Shown: positions 26,332 to 35,666 of the stretch, piece after piece
How positions within the stretch are numbered: the first letter of the stretch is position 1
How the letters are laid out: each line of letters begins with the position of its first letter
Assembly (NCBI GenBank): GCA_023055505.1
Contig: JALIRH010000027.1
Location: forward strand, 4,042,501-4,106,500
DNA length: 64,000 nucleotides
Source: Callipepla californica brunnescens
Taxonomy: Eukaryota > Chordata > Aves > Galliformes > Odontophoridae
Direction of reading: 5' to 3'
Notes under the pieces: generated by a model
Database searches by the model: none
The model's input: only the letters and a program-made list of their open reading frames with translations
Told to the model about the DNA's origin: nothing
Made by a program: the position numbers and the translations under genes

Positions 26332-29300
26332 CTGAAAGGAACAAAACATAGCCTATGGAAAGTCACTAACAAGAGAAAGAAGAAAGTGTTTTGATTTTAG
26401 AACAGTATTAAGCAAGGATACCTCTGGATTCACACACTGCTGCCTTCAAACCACATCAGTAGATTTCATTTCCAAAATTAATATACCACATTTTGAAATT
26501 CGATTGTACTTTTTCTTTTTTTGCCATTTTCACACTTCATGATTCAACAGCAGCTATAGTAATGAACAGATAATTAAATTTTCACTTTTCAGCCCTGATG
26601 CTTTGTTTATTTAACAAGCCTGATTAAGAAATAAGTAGCCCACAACTTGGTATCGCTCCAGCTATTTCCAGCATCTCATTATGTTTATAGTACCCACATC
26701 CAACCCACCAGGAGTAGTAGGGAGACTCCAGAGAAACACCATCCTTCAATTTAACAGTACCAATCAAAGAATATGTTGGTTTGTTTGAATTAGGGAAGGA
26801 AATGTAGAGAAAAATAAACTGCAAACCAAAGTATGTTCCTACTTATGGTACTTTCCCCTGGATTAACCAAGAGATCCATTGCCATTTTAAATCATAAATG
26901 ATAAAGATAGAAGAGTGTACTCAGTCTAACTTGACTTTGGCAACCAGAGCATCATCATCACAAACAACAGCAGGCCCATAATGCGGCTCTTAATCCATTC
27001 TAAGCAGGGAAAGGAAAACTGGCAATAGTGTAAAACAACAAAAATAGTCCCTTTGGTATAGAAATCACACCTGGAAGGACATGTTCAGATAACTCTATTC
27101 CCCTGTTCCTTTTTCTTTGTCATATCTGGAACCAGAAGGAAAAGTGCTGATGCTGGGAAGTACTTAGCCTCCTTAATCCAGAGAAATTGGACAAAGAGAA
27201 CCAAAATATGTTTTTTTCATCTTTGAGAAAAAAAAGTCTTTCTCAAAGCTAACACTAATCCCGTGGGCTGCGGGGTTGTTGGTGAGATCTATCTGTTTGC
27301 ACTAAGGTTATCTGCTTCCAGAGAAACTGTTTCTGGATTTCCTCCCAGGCTCAGCACAGCCTCTCTTCTAACCTATGTGTTATTCATCTTTCCATGTGAC
27401 ATGATGGCCCAGACAAGTCACAGAGGAAATAGCACATCTACCGTCAGCTATCCTCAATAGATGCCAGTTCTGCCCAAAAGCTCTATTCCATCTTCATATA
27501 GATAAAAGTGACACTTCAAGTGCATTGCTAGCTCCCATTCACATCTAAGAAAATGTTTTAGACTCACTCATTGCTGCATCCAGTATTATTTCCTCTTCAG
27601 TGAAGTGAGCTGTGGTACACTTCTTCACTCTAAAGGCAGGAAACATCTTCCCCTGCTCATTCCCACTGACAGCAAATGGCTCACCATCTTCTCCATGCAG
27701 GCTTGAATCAATTATCACTGGAAAAAATAAAACTTAATCAATAATCTTTGCACTGATTCCCATGATTAGCGGAGCATCACATCAGTGTTTAGCCTGAGGA
27801 GCACTCTGCTGTGTAAACACTTTTTTGGGCTTCAGAAGGAGAAAATAGTAGGGTTCACCAAATTGTTGCAAGGGGAAAGAGTTGTAATTATTAAACCAAA
27901 ATATGTAAGTCAGCTCGCTTAAGTAAACAGTCTCAGGCCCAAAGTAGACAGGATTTTCAGTATGTGTCTTTATCCCATTATGGACTATAATGAGAATGAA
28001 AGGGAAAATAATGCAGAAAGCCTAGGGAAACCTCCGTAAGCTGGTAAATGTTGCACAGTGGGGGTACAAAATGTCACACAAAGCCCAGTTCCTTGAGCAA
28101 ACTGATAGGAAAGGAATGGCAGGCTGCTCTCTGTGTGGGGAGATGTACTTGGCTGCAGGCTGCTCAGGTCAGAGCTGTGAATGCAGGCAGTCAGGAAAAG
28201 TGGGACCTCCAGGAAAATTCAAGGAGCACAGGGAAAAGGCAGAGCCCTGGAGAGGAGCCAAATAAATCTTGTTGAGGAAAAATAAATATCGCTGCTGGAT
28301 GTCATTCAGAGATACTGCTATGAAGCTGGTATTTCCCAATGAAGCTTGGGAACGGAGCGACTGAAGCCTCCTGCAATGTCAGTGACTGCTTGGAGCAAAG
28401 AAAACTGAATCTGTGTTCAGGAACAAACAAAAAGTATGGAAGAAAACCCCTCAAACTTTGCTAAAAGCAAGAAAGCACCATCCACACGAGCTGCTAAGCT
28501 GCTGTAACCTCTGAACATGTCATTACAAATGCAGTATAACATTACTATTATTCTTCTCATCCTGAAGCAGACAACCTGCAGCGTGTCCATAGCTGCTGAC
28601 CTGAGGCAGCAGTGCCAGAGCAGTGTGACAGAGGACCTTCTGAGAGGACAAGTAAGCATTAGTGGGGCCGTCTGCATGTTCCCTCTCCCACACATGAAAT
28701 CAAGGTGGGTTCAACCATCCGCGATTATTTTTCCCCCATTAAGATTTTGTAGGGATCAGGAACTGTCACTGTCCTGAAAAGGATCAATAGAGGGTATCAA
28801 AGTGGGGTTGCTGGAACTCCCCGATCATATCGACTGATCACTGAATTTCACAGCGCTGAGCACCTGAACCCCCATGGAAACAAACCGAGGAGCTGTGGTT
28901 TTTCTGCTGACTTTTTCATCTATCCAAACAAGAATTTCTTTTTTCTTTTTCTTTTTTCAAAAGTTAGCAGGATAAAATATCGGACTGCACAAAATGACTG
29001 GCTGCTATATTTAACTCAGACAAACACATAACAAATCACTATTCTGTAGAAAGAAGGCACACCTCGTAGGCTATATTTTTTTTTTCTTGAGACCTGGACG
29101 TAAGACCACAACCCTCTAAATAATCCTCCAGAAATAAACCAATGAAATGTTCACTCTGACAACAGACACAGCATTATACCTGCAGCTGGTAAATGTTTCC
29201 ACAGTTCAACCACCTTTCCTTTTCGTTTCCAGTAAAAATTTTATCCCAGGGGAAAGAGTCAGCAGCTAGGATTTTAATTACTTTTCTGCAATAGAGTAGA

Positions 29301-32300
29301 ATTGAGTATAGCTTTTTTTACTGTTTTCTTTCATTATGCTGCTGCTGTATTCTACTTATCTTCTCCTTCTTGAAGGGGATGATCACCAAGTGGGTGCCCA
29401 GCAAAGAACCATCCTTTTTTTCTCTGACATTTCTCAACCCTTTGTAAGTTGTTATCCTCCTGCAGCCCAAAGACACAGCATACTGTGAAGACCTCGGAGA
29501 GCATTCTCTCTGCAGCTCTGTTGGCTCAGCGGTTAAGAGCATGCTGATTACTGCACCTTCCTTGCTTAGAACTAAAACTTAAGAGGCTCCAAAACTGGGA
29601 ACAAACACATATTTCAAATTTAATTCCACTTCTTGCCTCTGAAAATGTCCCAAAGTCAGGAGGCAGAATCTCCTCCTGTATGAGATAGCCTTCAGAAGTC
29701 AGTTGGTTGCTTGTTTGCTTTAAATAAAAATTCCTTGAATAGCTCTGATGTATGTCCTCATTTTACACAACTGTCATGCTTTTTGGACTTTGACATCTTT
29801 GACGTTTGTTTAATGCTGAGAGAAACAGAAACTTGTTTCGGGTAAAACATAATCCTGATGCAATTTTACTTAATTTCAGCAGGGAGAAAAGAAAATATAG
29901 TCATATATAACCATTACATATATATATATACTGTGTGTGAACAGCACTCTTTTCTCAGCAGGTATATTAGAGATTGATGAACATGCGGTGCAAAAAAAAA
30001 AAAAAGCCAACAGAAACAGCTCAGAAATGCCACCAAGAGCAGGAGCTGCACAAAGGACAGTAGAAAGCTTCAGAACTTTGGGTAAAATGCATTTGAATGC
30101 CTGAACAGACACTTCTGAATCTGAGACTTCCCAAATGTTGTAATGGAAGCAGGGCCAGGATCATTATAAGCCTTGGACAAAAAGGTATGGACATGACGTA
30201 AGTACATCTCTATGGTCCAATCTGACAAGATGTGACCAGAATTAAGCACCTACTCAGGTCCAAACATAAATAAGTGAAAGATTTTGCTTAGAGAATGAAG
30301 AGTGGCTCAGTTAAGGTTAAAATCAAACACAGTCCTCACCGAAATATATGCGTCCATCACTGCCAGCTACTTGTACTGCTGAATAAAGCTGTCAGATGCA
30401 GAGCTGGGCTGAAAAGAAACATTCATCAGGATCCAAAGCAATGGACAAGAAGAGCACAAGTGGAAAATTCTTGTTTCCTGTTTGGATAAAGCCTTTCCAC
30501 TTATCCCATTATTCTAAGAGGTTTGTCTGTTCAATCGTTGTCTCATTTTGCTGGTAGCCATGCACAGAGCAGCAAGGTTCCCACTGCAGGTTCCCTGGTG
30601 GGACAGCAAAGTGCCTTTAAGCACCACTGATAGCACTTTCCTGGTGATGGTCTTTGGAGATTGGTTTTTAGCAGCTTATTCAGGAAGAGAAACATGGGAT
30701 GACCAGGGAAATTATGCAGCTTGAGAGCCCCAGCTTCCTTTCAAATGATTTTGCCACACAAATTCCACTTTTGCAGTATATCAATACATATCTAGCATCT
30801 TTCCTTTACACTTAAGTGGACATTGTAGTTTTCTTGTGGGATTTCCATGTATATATGCCATTTCCAATTTCTCTAAAGTTAGAATCTTAGAAATATCACA
30901 GAATCGTGGAATCACAGGGGTTGGAAGAGACCTCAAGAGATCATCGAGTCCAAACCCCCTGCCAAAGCAGGTTCCCTACACCTGCTCACTCTTTCTTTAA
31001 TAACTTTGATTTCTACTGATGCTGTTTTATAACTAGCCCCACTCAGGCTTGTACTCATAAACTAGAACTGCTCCCAAACTTTGAAATGAGACTTCAGGAT
31101 AAATAAAGCCCGCATTACTGCAGCCCTTTCCTATTGATATGTTATTACCACGAATCTTCTTCCAATGCACAGATTATCACTTCTAGCCTTTGCTTTTAAG
31201 ATTTGAAAACATATTTTTTTTTACACAGTTCTTGTTCTGAAATGGCTTGTATATCAACATTCAAGAAACAAAAGCCTGATGATATCTAATAATCAAATCT
31301 AATTATAAAAAAATGCATATATTTGTATGAGAAAGAGAACGCTTTTTTTTATATTTGAAACTTTAAAACATGCAAGTTTAGGCCCAAAGGTTACATAGAA
31401 TAATACTCAAAAGAAGTTTCAAAGAATGGAAAATGTGATGTTAAAATACAGTGAATGCTCACTTCCAGGTTCCTTGCACTTCTTTCATTTTAATACGCAA
31501 TTATTATCCCACAGCGCTGCAAGTAACTCACAGATTCAGTCAGTGAGATCTATGTGCATGGCATAGTTTGGGTTGGACAGCATTTGTCAGTCAAAAAAAT
31601 TCCCGAGATGACGTGTGTGTGTCAAACCCGCAAAGAAAAATGAGTGCTGACAACCTCAAAATTGGAAAATATCCTTCTCCCCATTTAATATATGGAATCC
31701 ATAATAAAATGCTAATGGCAGGGTCTAAAGTAGAGTCCTTAGGGTTTCAGCATTCCTTGAGGAATCTAAGGTTCAACAAGATATTTCAAAATAGCAGTAT
31801 TTCAGGTTCAGGGCATGGGGCTAGGTGATGCTGCACAACTTCTTGTCCCCTGTGCCCCTCTCCAGCTCCCAGAGGGGCCCTGCATCGCAACATGACCGGC
31901 ATTTGGACAAACCTCTGTGCATTTCCACTTTGCAATGGAGAAGATTGGATATTTAAGACATTGCATTTCATGGGAGCTCAGGCTGGAGAGCCTCGGTTTC
32001 CAGGTTTGCTGGAAGTTCCTGCTCCCACTGCGTGCAGCTTACTGGTCTGGCTGCCAGGCTTTCTGGTACTTAGTTGTTTTTGTTATTTATTTGTTTCCTT
32101 TTCATGATGGAAAAACAAGCTGTTTTCATTTGCTGCTCTCATAAGGATGCTTCTGCTTTTACCCAGGAAACAAAAGAGTTCCCTGATTTTAAAGCAGTGC
32201 CGGAAACGCGACCTCTAATGCCACACAGTGTCACAACTGCTTAGAGCTCACAATCAGGGAAGTACGAAAATTTACATTGGCTGAAGATGTGTCACACAGT

Positions 32301-33649
32301 GTTCAAATACATTCAAATTTATGGCATATCTGGAAGGTTGTAGCTCTCGGTCTATTAAAGCTACCACTGCTTCTTTGTTATACGTCTTCCCATTTCCATG
32401 CTCATTGTTCTCCTACACTCCTTTGAAAAGAGATCCAGAAACGATTGCTGTAGAAACAAGCAGATCTTAATCCCCTCCTTGCAAGACCTCTGGCAGACAC
32501 CTATTTTAGTTTATAGTATTTGCAATACTCCAGTTATTAGAAAAGCAACTACGGGATAGGCACAAAGAATAGAGCAACAAGGAGAGCTGCAGATGCTGGA
32601 GAAACAGGGAGGCTCACTCCAAGTGCAGGGGATTCAACAACCCTTTGCAATGCTCTTTTCTCCCTCCTGTGGGATGCCACAGGGGAAGAGGATGGTTTTC
32701 CTGCAGGAAAGCAGGTAGCTTTCTGCTGCCCTGACATCACTGGCATTTTTAATGAAATATTAATGGTCCTGCTTTTAATGGGAGTTTCAGCACAGCCTAA
32801 ATTAAGTCATTGGAAGAGAGATATTGTCCCATTAAGAACAGTAAAACCTTAAGCTCCTTTCCTGAAGAGTAGCTGTGGGCAGTTAAAGTGACAATCAATT
32901 TAAACAGGCGACATTGCTTTATAAGTCTCTGAAGTGTGAAGTCCCAGCATGCCTGATGTATTTCATTTTAATTTCCTTTTGGAAAACAGAGTTGTGGTTA
33001 GCGGGGAACCTCACACTCGCACACACGCGCGCGCAAGAAAAGCCTTAGGAGTGCAGGAAAGAAGGAAATTATTTAACCCTTTCAAAAAGCTATACAATTT
33101 CTTCGGCCAAGTAAAGAAAAATAAGCATAGATTCTTTCTCCTTTAGTTCCTGTGTAAAAATAAACAATAGCCTTGCATAGTTAATAACGATGTTAGGGCC
33201 CCTTGCTAATTTCTGCTAGAGGTCTTGAAAACTTCATGAAAAATCACTGTTGCTGGTTTCCCTTCACTTCAAGCCACTTCTACATCAGTAGCTTGTGCCC
33301 TCTACAGGGGGGGAAGATAAGAATCATGTAATTTCATCTGATTTCCCATTTCCATGCTATTTCTCTGGCATCAGACCACACAGGTACATGGAGACTCGTT
33401 ATCAGATGCAGCTCACTGCTGGTCTCAGGTCAAGCCTGATGTTTTCACTCACAAAACGGAGAGGGAAAGCCAGAATGACATAAGAAATGGAGCAGTGATG
33501 GAAGTGTCAACCTAAACAGGGTTCAAAAGAGTAAAACTGCACCCAGCTTTAGTCCTACACACAGGTTACTTCAAAGAGACTGAGAAACCATGACAGGAAT
33601 GAAAATTTCCCCTTATTTTACTTCAATCCAATAGCTTATGGAATTAATA

Positions 33650-33687
<38 letters not shown>

Positions 33688-35091
33688 AAGACAATTGACT
33701 AGATGGAAGCATATGCATTAGCTATGGCCTCCCCCCCAAAACAGACACCTGCAAAATCAATCAATCAGCATTTCTGAGTGGAAGCTGATTTAAACATACT
33801 GAACTTTGCTTGTAGTGCTCTTAATTATTATTTGTAATAGACTGAACTGGTCTCTTACAAAATGAGAGATTTCATCTATTTGACTGAGTCTTGAGAACAC
33901 ATACTCTTTAAATGGAAACAGTTATATAAATAAAATTCCTGACAGTTTTTTTTTTTTTTTTTACTCTATCTGTAGGGTCAAAGTCCAACTACAGGCATGT
34001 GTTAAGCCATTAATTACTTCAATTTCAAGGGAAAACAGATAGAGATGTGCTGACGACATGATCAAGGACTCTAACAACTGTCTTACAGTTCTGCAAGTTG
34101 CTCTGTGTTTTGAGGAATCCTGCTGGCGTGTCTGTGAAGGACAGGTCTGTTTATTTGTAGTAAACTGCAGTGTAGAAAGAAACTAAACTTGTATTTATTT
34201 TGCATATGTATATTTCATTTGCTAGCATGAAAGGAAGGCTCTCTATTTTTCCAGACGAATCAAGGAGAAAATTTTAATGGTCTAAACATCGACCCCTTCC
34301 TGGCTGACAGCAGCTTTTGAAACCCAGACCCAGTGCTGGCTCCGTTAGACAAGGTTCCTTCTTGTCTCATCATTTCATCAAGGTACAGGAACAACATGGC
34401 TTGTCTATGCCCCAAAGAAATTCAAAGCAAGGGGCTCCCACATGCTACATTTAACGCTGATGCCCATCACCAGGAGCACTGTGAAAGGTTTCTTTAGATT
34501 TAAGCAAGCTAAATGGGGTATATCAAGTTGAAGTGGTTTAGAAACGCTGCATTCAGATTTTGAGTAGGTGGTGGAAAGTGAGGAACTTAAAGATTAAGGT
34601 TTGAAACGCAAAACTTATGAAGTCTTGCTTTTCAGGTGCAAAAAACCAAACAAAATCTACACATCTGAATGCTCAGACCTGACTGCCTCCTGCAGAAACG
34701 AGCGATAGGGGAACCCGAGAGATAATCATCTGAAGATGACTGTGTGCTGGCCCTATCTGCATCCCAAAGCGGGAGCGGCAGAAACTGCTAACGGCCCATA
34801 AACAGCTTAGACGATACAAAACTTCCCTTCACAAAACCCCCCAAACATAACGGAGGAATACTCAAAGAACATAAAACCCGGGTTTTCAGTTTTTTATCTA
34901 CGCGTGAACAAACCAAAATACCAGATAAAACTCAGTTAACCCTTAAAGCTTGGCTTTCTTTTCGTTGTAAGACATGCAGCCCTTCTACAAAACACCATCT
35001 GCAAGAACCTGCACATGGAGCAGCGTGAGACTCAAGGGCGGGAGTTCACTGGGAGTTTCTAACTAAGAAAATTCAAAGACAGAGACTCACC
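26261..35091 (-). CDS. Unrecognised multi-exon protein gene (model spanning the locus)
   Basis: This is a minus-strand model with a non-coding first exon ending at 35,091 and coding exons at 34,087-34,131, 32,618-32,796, 32,384-32,447, 31,149-31,192, 30,810-30,872, 30,340-30,388, 30,113 (or 30,128)-30,221, 29,769-29,815, 29,322-29,571, 29,180-29,285, 28,576-28,639 and 27,568-27,717. It then ends in one of several possible last exons at 26.3-27.0 kb. Every junction from the 34.1 kb exon to 27.6 kb is phase-consistent, for about 400-420 residues. I recognise no domain, signal peptide or motif. The start codon is not settled: an ATG at 32,746 inside the 32.6 kb exon is one option. The best exons (27.6, 29.2, 29.4 kb) have strong splice sites and codon-like composition. 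The short exons are weaker, because pseudo-exons are common and I chose among alternative donors to keep phase. Confidence 0.5.
26606..26611 (-). promoter_or_regulatory. Candidate polyadenylation signal (AATAAA)
   Basis: On the minus strand AATAAA lies about 315 bp downstream of the stop codon of the 26.9 kb terminal exon and just after an open frame ending near 26,624. It would suit a transcript ending at about 26,590. Confidence 0.35.
26624..26817 (-). CDS. Possible coding block or 3' UTR of the minus-strand gene
   Basis: An open block follows a TTTGCAG acceptor-like site. Its translation includes LIGTVKLKDGVSLESPYYS and then YYSWWVGCGYYKHNEM, ending in TAA. It looks protein-like but needs phase 0, which the 27.6 kb exon does not supply directly. 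It could be joined through a TTT|GTGATG donor in the 26.9 kb block, or simply be 3' UTR. Confidence 0.22.
26926..26999 (-). CDS. Alternative last exon with hydrophobic tail
   Basis: The acceptor is TTTCCCTGCTTAG with a good pyrimidine tract. Joined in phase 1 to the 27.6 kb exon it encodes KWIKSRIMGLLLFVMMMLW and then a stop. That would be a short hydrophobic C-terminus, like a tail anchor or GPI signal. An overlapping frame reached through an AG a few bases downstream gives GPAVVCDDDALVAKVKLD and a stop, which looks equally protein-like. Transcript data must decide. Confidence 0.33.
27568..27717 (-). CDS. Strong candidate coding exon (150 nt)
   Basis: The acceptor is TTTTATTTTTTCCAG and the donor GA|GTGAGT, both close to ideal. 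It starts in phase 1, has 49 open codons and ends in phase 1. The translation includes GEDGEPFAVSGNEQGKMF and AHFTEEEIILDAAM. About 41% of codons start with G, a strong coding sign. No family is recognised. This is the most convincing exon of the locus. Confidence 0.6.
28576..28639 (-). CDS. Candidate coding exon (64 nt)
   Basis: The acceptor is ACTTGTCCTCTCAG and the donor GCAG|GTTGTC. It starts in phase 0 and ends in phase 1, exactly bridging the 29.2 and 27.6 kb exons. It encodes KVLCHTALALLPQVSSYGHA, a hydrophobic segment. The donor is weaker than its neighbours. Confidence 0.45.
29180..29285 (-). CDS. Strong candidate coding exon (106 nt)
   Basis: The acceptor is TACTCTATTGCAG and the donor CTGCAG|GTATAA. 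Only one of the three frames is open: phase 2 start, 35 codons, phase 0 end. The translation includes KILAADSFPWDKIFTGNEK and RWLNCGNIYQLQ. No family is recognised. Confidence 0.55.
29322..29571 (-). CDS. Candidate coding exon (250 nt)
   Basis: The longest coding block of the locus: 82 codons, phase 1 to phase 2, after an acceptor CTTAAGTTTTAG. The donor is CA|GTAAAA. The translation includes ISMLLTAEPTELQREC, KKDGSLLGTHLVIIPFKKE and a Gln-rich end. An internal acceptor (GGGCTGCAG) could give a shorter version. Confidence 0.5.
29769..29815 (-). CDS. Candidate coding exon (47 nt)
   Basis: The acceptor TTTCTGTTTCTCTCAG is excellent. It encodes a basic Ser/Lys stretch, KQTSKMSKSKKHDS. Keeping phase needs the GTGTAA donor rather than GTAAAA two bases further on, which weakens the call. 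Confidence 0.38.
30113..30221 (-). CDS. Candidate coding exon (94-109 nt)
   Basis: The acceptor is TCACATCTTGTCAG. The open frame starts in phase 1 and gives WTIEMYLRHVHTFLSKAYND followed by PGPASITTFG. Two phase-2 donors are possible, ending the exon at 30,128 or 30,113; neither is strong. Confidence 0.42.
30340..30388 (-). CDS. Candidate coding exon (49 nt)
   Basis: The acceptor is CTCTGCATCTGACAG and the donor TCG|GTGAGG. It encodes LYSAVQVAGSDGRIYF from phase 0 to phase 1, and its leftover G plus AT of the next exon gives Asp. Both splice sites are strong. Confidence 0.47.
30810..30872 (-). CDS. Candidate coding exon (63 nt)
   Basis: The acceptor is GATTCTAACTTTAG and the donor AGT|GTAAAG. 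It has 21 codons in phase 0, including HIYMEIPQENYNVHLS. A CR1 3' end lies only about 23 bp upstream of the acceptor. Confidence 0.4.
30896..30981 (-). mobile_element. CR1 LINE 3'-end fragment
   Basis: The plus strand carries TCACAGAATCGTGGAATCAC, 'ggttggaagagacctcaag' and 'agatcatcgagtccaa', the antisense of a standard avian CR1 3' end. It is severely 5'-truncated. In the minus-strand gene model it lies within an intron in sense orientation, immediately before an acceptor. Confidence 0.95.
31149..31192 (-). CDS. Candidate coding exon (44 nt)
   Basis: The donor GTG|GTAATA is good, but the acceptor (CAAATCTTAAAAG) has a weak pyrimidine tract. It encodes KARSDNLCIGRRFV from phase 1 to phase 0 and fits both neighbours. 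Confidence 0.3.
32384..32447 (-). CDS. Candidate coding exon (64 nt)
   Basis: The acceptor CTGCTTGTTTCTACAG is excellent; the donor is GAC|GTATAA. It encodes SFLDLFSKECRRTMSMEMGR from phase 0 to phase 1. Other frames of this block are also open, so the frame rests on phase matching. Confidence 0.4.
32618..32796 (-). CDS. Candidate coding exon (179 nt), possible start codon inside
   Basis: The acceptor is CCAATGACTTAATTTAG and the donor GGA|GTGAGC. It has 59 codons, phase 1 to phase 0, including SGQQKATCFPAGKPSSSPVA and RREKRALQRVVESPALG, a Ser/Pro-rich then basic segment. The first in-frame ATG is at 32,746; if translation starts there, the upstream exons are 5' UTR. Confidence 0.45.
33019..33035. 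repeat. Alternating purine-pyrimidine tract (CA/CG)
   Basis: Seventeen bases of strict alternation, including four consecutive CG steps after CA steps. Such tracts can adopt Z-DNA. It is short and may be polymorphic. Confidence 0.8.
33653..33684. repeat. (AT)16 microsatellite
   Basis: A perfect dinucleotide array of 32 bases between ACATATAT-like flanks. It sits in an intron of the minus-strand model. Confidence 0.98.
33946..33962 (+). repeat. Poly-T run (17)
   Basis: A T homopolymer, equivalent to A17 on the minus strand. No attached retroposon body. Confidence 0.9.
34087..34131 (-). CDS. Candidate 5' exon (45 nt), coding or UTR
   Basis: The acceptor CTGTCCTTCACAG and donor ACT|GTAAGA are both good. 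In the phase that joins the 32.6 kb exon it reads TPAGFLKTQSNLQN. No upstream start codon in that frame was found, so it may be untranslated. Confidence 0.35.
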
Positions 35092-35482
35092 TCATTGCAA
35101 AGCTGTTTTCCCGTTATTTATCAGAGAAAATAAAAAAATATATTGCAATCAAGCTCAGGAGATGAATTAGAACGCTAAGCAACTGCACACAAGATTCAAA
35201 GCAGCTGGAGCTTTTTAATCCTGATGACGATGGTGCAGGGACAGCTGAACCTGTGAGCCTGAGCACCCAGGTGCAAGTAATTGTTCTACAAATCAGGCCC
35301 TGAATGTAACGGTCCCCGGGCGGGGTGGAGGGGGGGGGTTGATTTAGATTTGAATCTTTCTGGAGATCCGTTAGAAGTAAACGTTTCTGCTCTGGGATGC
35401 GGTTTAATTTTGAGCCCAAACAAGCGCGAAAGGTGGTGGTTTCTTCATGAGGATTGTTCAGGAGTGTGGGGGAACTGCTCAA
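35091..35482. promoter_or_regulatory. Candidate bidirectional promoter with divergent first exons
   Basis: The segment is flanked by two strong outward-facing donor sites: minus GAG|GTGAGT beginning at 35,090 and plus CAA|GTAAGT beginning at 35,483. Between them is a CpG-enriched patch (about 35,300-35,430) with CCCCGGGCGGGG and GCGCG, unlike the surrounding AT-rich DNA. The minus exon would be the first exon of the 26-35 kb gene model; the plus exon has no partner identified. No TATA box is evident. Transcription start sites are inferred. Confidence 0.38.
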
Positions 35483-35586
35483 GTAAGTCACTGGCTAAAG
35501 TCGTCATTGAGTTATCTAGTTATTTGGCGGTCTTGGTAATGAGAACGTTTTGGGTTAAAGTGTTCAAAGCCCTTTACCTGGTGTAG

Positions 35587-35666
35587 GGAGCCTGCTTTGG
35601 AAGGGGGTTGGACTCGATGGTCTCTAAAGGTCCCTTCTAACTCCTAGGATTCTGTGATTCTGTGAA
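35587..35666 (+). mobile_element. CR1 LINE 3'-end fragment
   Basis: Sense orientation on the plus strand: 'gcctgctttggaagggg', 'ttggactcgatggtctcta', then two copies of the terminal 8-bp repeat GATTCTGT. Only the last 80 bp of the element remain. It lies about 100 bp beyond the promoter-like segment. Confidence 0.95.

Noticed and set aside
29522..29532. Exact match to a tRNA/SINE A-box (TGGCTCAGCGG), suggesting a MIR-type SINE or tRNA relic
   Set aside because: No B-box or cloverleaf follows at the right distance, and the bases lie inside the open frame of the 29.4 kb exon candidate on the other strand.
30541..30720. Minus-strand open frame of about 50 codons between two model exons
   Set aside because: No donor site; it would interrupt the phase-consistent junction between the 30.8 and 30.3 kb exons.
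34258..34403. Minus-strand open frame starting with ATG, considered as the missing first coding exon
   Set aside because: No acceptable donor site joins it to the 34.1 kb exon in phase.
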